Below, piece by piece: positions 61,294-64,000 of a stretch of DNA of 64,000 nt (its first letter is position 1; each line of letters begins with the position of its first letter). The notes beneath the pieces were generated by a model, which was given only the letters and a program-made list of their open reading frames with translations, did not search any database and was not told the DNA's origin. This DNA is from Nocardiopsis algeriensis. GTDB lineage: Bacteria; Actinomycetota; Actinomycetes; Streptosporangiales; Streptosporangiaceae. The translations under genes and the position numbers were made by a program. The stretch lies in the NCBI RefSeq assembly GCF_014203695.1, contig NZ_JACHJO010000004.1, positions 310,001 through 374,000 on the forward strand. Reading direction: 5' to 3'.

Positions 61294-62847
61294 TCAGGCG
61301 TAGGTCTCGAACTCGGCGACGCGCGGCGTGCCGTTCGAGCTGGTGATCTCGAAGTTGATCTTCCTCAGCGAGGTCGGGCCGAAGGTGATGACGCCCGCCC
61401 CGGTGCCGGTGGCCAGGACGGCACCGGTGTCGTGGTCGACGAGCCGCCAGGAACCGATGTTGCCCTCGGCTCCGGACGCCTCGCGGATGACGACCGAGGA
61501 CACCGTGACGTCGGACCCCCACTTGACGGAGATGCGGCCGGTCGAGCCGCTGGGCGACCAGTAGGTGCCCATGTCACCGTCGACGACGTTCCCGTAGCTG
61601 GTGCCGCCGCCCTTGCCGGAACCGTCGGCGCCGGCCCCGATGCTGAGGTTGACCCCCTCGGGAGGATCGGTCGGGTCCGGGTCGACCGGGTCGGGGTCCG
61701 TCGGGTCCGTCGGGTCCGTCGGGTCCGGGTCGACCGGCTCCTGAGCCTCGCAGTCGCCGTCCGAGACCCGGTTGCCCTTGCCGGCGCCCGCGATCCGGCC
61801 CAGCATCTCCGGCACGCAGCCGGCGTCGTCGAGCTGGTAGGAGTACGGGATGCTCACCGAGGTGGTCGACCTCGGGTCGGGCCCGGCCGGGTAGTTCTTG
61901 TCTCCCTGGCTGGACCAGGTCACGTTGTCGAAGACGTTGCCGCGGACCTCCCAGGAGCCCCTCTCGTTGGTGTAGAAGGTGCCCAGGACGTCCCGGGAGT
62001 CCTCGAAGTAGTTGTTCTCCACCTTCGCGCGGGCCCCGGCCCGGGAGTTGATCCCGGACTTGTGCAGGTCCACGTAGTGGTTGTTGTACATGTGCCCGAT
62101 GCCGCCGCGGAGCAAGGGCGCGCGCGAGTCGATGTTCTCGTACAGGTTGTGGTGGAAGGTGACGTGGCCGTTGGAGAGGTCGCTCTCGCTGGACCCGACC
62201 AGGCCGCCGCGTCCGGAGTTGCGCAGGATGCTGTAGGAGAGGGTGACGTACTGGGTGTTGTTCTTCATGTCGAAGAGGCCGTCGTAGCCCTCCGACTCCC
62301 CACCCGACGCCTCCAGGGTGACGTGGTCGACCCAGACGTTGCGGACGTCCTTCTCCATGCCGATCGCGTCACCGCCGTTGGAGGTGGGCGAGCCGGACTT
62401 CTTGACGTTCCGGACGGTCACGTTCTGGATGATGATGTTGCGGGACTCCCGGATGTGGATGCCCACCTGGTCGAACACGGCACCGCTGCCGGTGCCGACG
62501 ATCGTGACGTTGCTGATCTTCTTGAGCTCGATCACGCCGTCGGCGGTCTCGCAACCGGGGCCCGACACCTTGGAGGTGTTGCCGTGGGTGATGGTCCCCT
62601 GCACCTCGATGACGATCGGGGTGCTGGTGCTGGGCCGGTCGCACAGGGCCTGGTGGATCTGGGTCCCGGTGGTGGCGCGCACGGTCTGTCCGCCCGCGCC
62701 GCCGGTGGTGCCGCCGTTCTGGGACGCGTAGCCGGTGGCGCTGCCGGTCTGCGCCGATGCCGTGGACATCGGCAGGGCCAGACCGGCCGTTATCACGGCC
62801 GCGGTGGCCAGCGCCGACACGAGTCGGCGCGTTGTTGATCGTCTCAC
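61294..62847 (-). CDS. Secreted pectate lyase (PL1-type) with a C-terminal discoidin-like domain
   Basis: A 517-residue extracellular enzyme. A Sec signal peptide (RRLVSALATAAVITAGLALP, cleavage after TASA) is followed by a parallel beta-helix with NVTIVGTGSGAVFDQVGIHI, the calcium-site WVDHVTL region, YDGLFDMKN and the active-site Arg stretch (ENIDSRAPLLRGG). A DPTDPTDP linker leads to a ~120-residue C-terminal domain like F5/8 type C carbohydrate-binding modules. It cleaves polygalacturonate by beta-elimination. GTG 62847 follows AGGAAGG. A GAAAGCGCTTTC palindrome lies 48 bp upstream. Confidence 0.93.
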   Translation of the reverse strand: MRRSTTRRLVSALATAAVITAGLALPMSTASAQTGSATGYASQNGGTTGGAGGQTVRATTGTQIHQALCDRPSTSTPIVIEVQGTITHGNTSKVSGPGCETADGVIELKKISNVTIVGTGSGAVFDQVGIHIRESRNIIIQNVTVRNVKKSGSPTSNGGDAIGMEKDVRNVWVDHVTLEASGGESEGYDGLFDMKNNTQYVTLSYSILRNSGRGGLVGSSESDLSNGHVTFHHNLYENIDSRAPLLRGGIGHMYNNHYVDLHKSGINSRAGARAKVENNYFEDSRDVLGTFYTNERGSWEVRGNVFDNVTWSSQGDKNYPAGPDPRSTTSVSIPYSYQLDDAGCVPEMLGRIAGAGKGNRVSDGDCEAQEPVDPDPTDPTDPTDPDPVDPDPTDPPEGVNLSIGAGADGSGKGGGTSYGNVVDGDMGTYWSPSGSTGRISVKWGSDVTVSSVVIREASGAEGNIGSWRLVDHDTGAVLATGTGAGVITFGPTSLRKINFEITSSNGTPRVAEFETYA

Positions 62848-62894
62848 TGTTCACCTTCCTGGAGGAGTGGGTGTTGCGGTACTCCGAGAGTAAA

Positions 62895-62906
62895 GAAAGC
62901 GCTTTC
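62895..62906. promoter_or_regulatory. LacI-family-type operator upstream of the pectate lyase gene
   Basis: GAAAGCGCTTTC, a perfect 12-bp palindrome with the central CG common to LacI/GalR and CcpA-like sites, 48 bp before the start codon. It implies sugar-responsive repression. The regulator is not in this window. Confidence 0.65.
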
Positions 62907-63470
62907 CATGTCAAGGGGGGTTAGCGCGTTCGGTACGGAAGGAGTCACGCAAGGAAACGAACGGGCACGGGGGCGCATCCCATCGCCGACGTACACCGCG
63001 GCGCACGGGTCCGGAGTTCCTGCCCCGGTCAGCGCTCCGGCCGCGCCCGGCCCCCGCCGACAGAACGCAACACCCGGCAGCGGCGTGCTCCTCGGGGCTC
63101 TCGTTACCCTCGGTGCGCCGTCAGGGGATGCGCGGCCACGGCGAAGGCGGCCCCGCGGAACCGTGAGCGGCGGACCCGTCGCAGGCCGCACCACCCCATC
63201 GGTGCCCGCCGGGTTCGCCGTGCCGGACAGAGCGAAAACAGCGGGTGGAACCGCCGGCACGTGGGTCGGCGAGCGCGTGCCCGCATCGCACTCACCAGCA
63301 GGGACGTTCACGCGGCCCGGGCTTCAAAATTTCCGAGACCTTCTTGGACGGATTTACTTCTGAGCTATTTTTGCCGGAAGAGTATTGAAATCGCTAAGCC
63401 TGTGGGAGGAAGACGATGCGGCCTGGGGACTGTTTGTTGATAGAATTTGGGATTCTCACCAAGAAGGTGG
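62907..63470. other. 564-bp region without a recognised gene
   Basis: From about 62920 to 63310 the DNA is G+C-rich with open frames but no credible start. From 63320 to 63450 it turns sharply A+T-rich (TTCAAAATTTCCGAG, GAGCTATTTTTGCC). A frame from a TTG at 63385 (MKSLSLWEEDDAAWGLF) has no ribosome site and runs into the repeat, so it may be a gene remnant cut by repeat insertion. Confidence 0.4.
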
Positions 63471-63755
63471 CGGCCCCGAGCGGGAACAGGCCCGGGTACG
63501 GACACGGGCGCAGGCGCGACCGAAGGTTTCCGGTCACCCTCATCTCGGCCAGTGGCTTTTCTTTTCGTGATCTTGTACCTGCGGTCACTTTGGCCGACTA
63601 CGGGAGGGCAGCGAGACGGGGTGAAGTTGGCTCCAGATACAAGATCACGAGGAATAATGAGGAGCAGCTGGGGAGCTGGACCCGCAGTTCTGCGGCTGTG
63701 TACGGGAGTACACGGGCGCCGCGCTGGGTCTTGCCTTCGGCGGCGTAAGCGATGC
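63471..63755 (-). repeat. ~285-bp dispersed repeat, copy 2 (inverted)
   Basis: The minus strand aligns with the plus strand of 36448-36742. It contains inverted arms CGTGATCTTGTACCTG (63566-63581) and CAGATACAAGATCACG (63634-63649). Homology begins and ends at matching points (GGGGCCG at one side, GCATC at the other). The flanking DNA is unrelated to that of copy 1. Confidence 0.75.
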
Positions 63756-63777
63756 GGCAGGGCTCCTCGGGCGGGGG

Positions 63778-63990
63778 TCAGGCGGACGGAGAGAACGACG
63801 GTTCACACTCCGGTATCACCTTTCGGCTGTTCGCGGCTTTTCTCCCGATCTCTGAATTCGTTGAGAGCACCCCATTGTCTGCGGCAATGCTTTGGATGAA
63901 GAAGTTCAGCACGTCGAGCAGGAACTGGCGCAGCACGCCGCAGGTGAGGGTTTCCCGTTGAGTCAGGTGTTCATCGAGGGGGCGACCCAT
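63778..63990 (-). CDS. Hypothetical ORF at the right edge, possibly partial
   Basis: A 70-codon frame (MGRPLDEHLTQRETLTC to ECEPSFSPSA) that stays open to the window end, so the true start may lie outside. The codon use is unlike the neighbours, with many A/T third positions, which suggests accessory DNA. I do not recognise it. It has no ribosome site before the ATG at 63990 and may be a gene remnant next to the repeat. Confidence 0.3.
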   Translation of the reverse strand: MGRPLDEHLTQRETLTCGVLRQFLLDVLNFFIQSIAADNGVLSTNSEIGRKAANSRKVIPECEPSFSPSA

Positions 63991-64000
63991 GCGGAGCCGG

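Noticed and set aside
63385-63570. A 61-codon frame starting MKSLSLWEEDDAAW
   Set aside because: TTG start without a ribosome site; it reads into the dispersed repeat, so at best it is a remnant.

Overview
This 64-kb window is chromosomal DNA from a high-G+C actinomycete, most likely Nocardiopsis or a relative in the Streptosporangiales. The evidence is the strong C/G third-position codon use, frequent GTG and TTG starts, and actinobacterial marker genes: sepH, the cutRS two-component system, DUF3159, DUF3710, DUF4193, DUF4235 and a cysteine-tailed ferrochelatase. The genus is an inference. I recognised no tRNA, rRNA operon, CRISPR array, prophage or intact insertion sequence.

Layout. (1) 0-24.5 kb is a conserved core block. 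It holds an RNA m5U methyltransferase (cut by the left edge), a TrkA-type regulator pair, DUF3159, a serpin, a PIG-L deacetylase, DUF3710, dut, valS, DUF4235, DUF4193, cutRS, an inositol monophosphatase, an S9 peptidase, hemH, a sugar-lactone oxidase, sepH and a YdbS/YdbT-like PH-domain pair. The gene set resembles the Mycobacterium/Streptomyces core neighbourhood, but the permease usually beside the TrkA pair is missing and a serpin and a PIG-L gene sit inside the block. (2) 24.5-30 kb holds a DrrAB-like ABC exporter next to a large SARP/AfsR-like regulator. The exporter promoter carries an 11-bp-spaced direct repeat of the kind SARPs bind. (3) 30-36.4 kb holds a PEBP lipoprotein, a membrane-anchored protein with a duplicated repeat array, and a SulP-carbonic anhydrase fusion with a possible small membrane ORF overlapping its 3' end. 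(4) 36.4-46 kb holds a dispersed repeat, rnpB, a phosphatase that lacks the usual RNase H domain, a zinc-ribbon protein, a Nif3 protein, endonuclease IV, an MFS/HTH operon with two palindromic operators, and tex.

(5) 45.7-53.5 kb is the most interesting region. A quinone oxidoreductase gene, a four-gene operon (SDR, SDR, APH-like kinase, acyl-CoA dehydrogenase) and a TetR gene each have a related palindrome just upstream. The kinase and dehydrogenase look like the two halves of mammalian ACAD11 and resemble the LvaA/LvaC logic of levulinate use, so this may be a 4-hydroxyacyl-CoA catabolic regulon. (6) 53.6-57.6 kb is an iron-siderophore uptake operon with an IdeR/DmdR-type iron box. (7) 57.7-64 kb holds a small membrane protein, a cyclase-family hydrolase, clpX with mosaic codon use, a tiny basic protein, a VOC protein, a secreted pectate lyase and an inverted second copy of the 36.5-kb repeat.

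Two repeat families stand out. One is a ~285-295-bp element in inverted orientation at 36.45 and 63.47 kb, bracketing 27 kb. The other is an ~80-90-bp palindromic element at 17.05 and 24.50 kb, also inverted. Many convergent gene pairs are separated by strong hairpin terminators.
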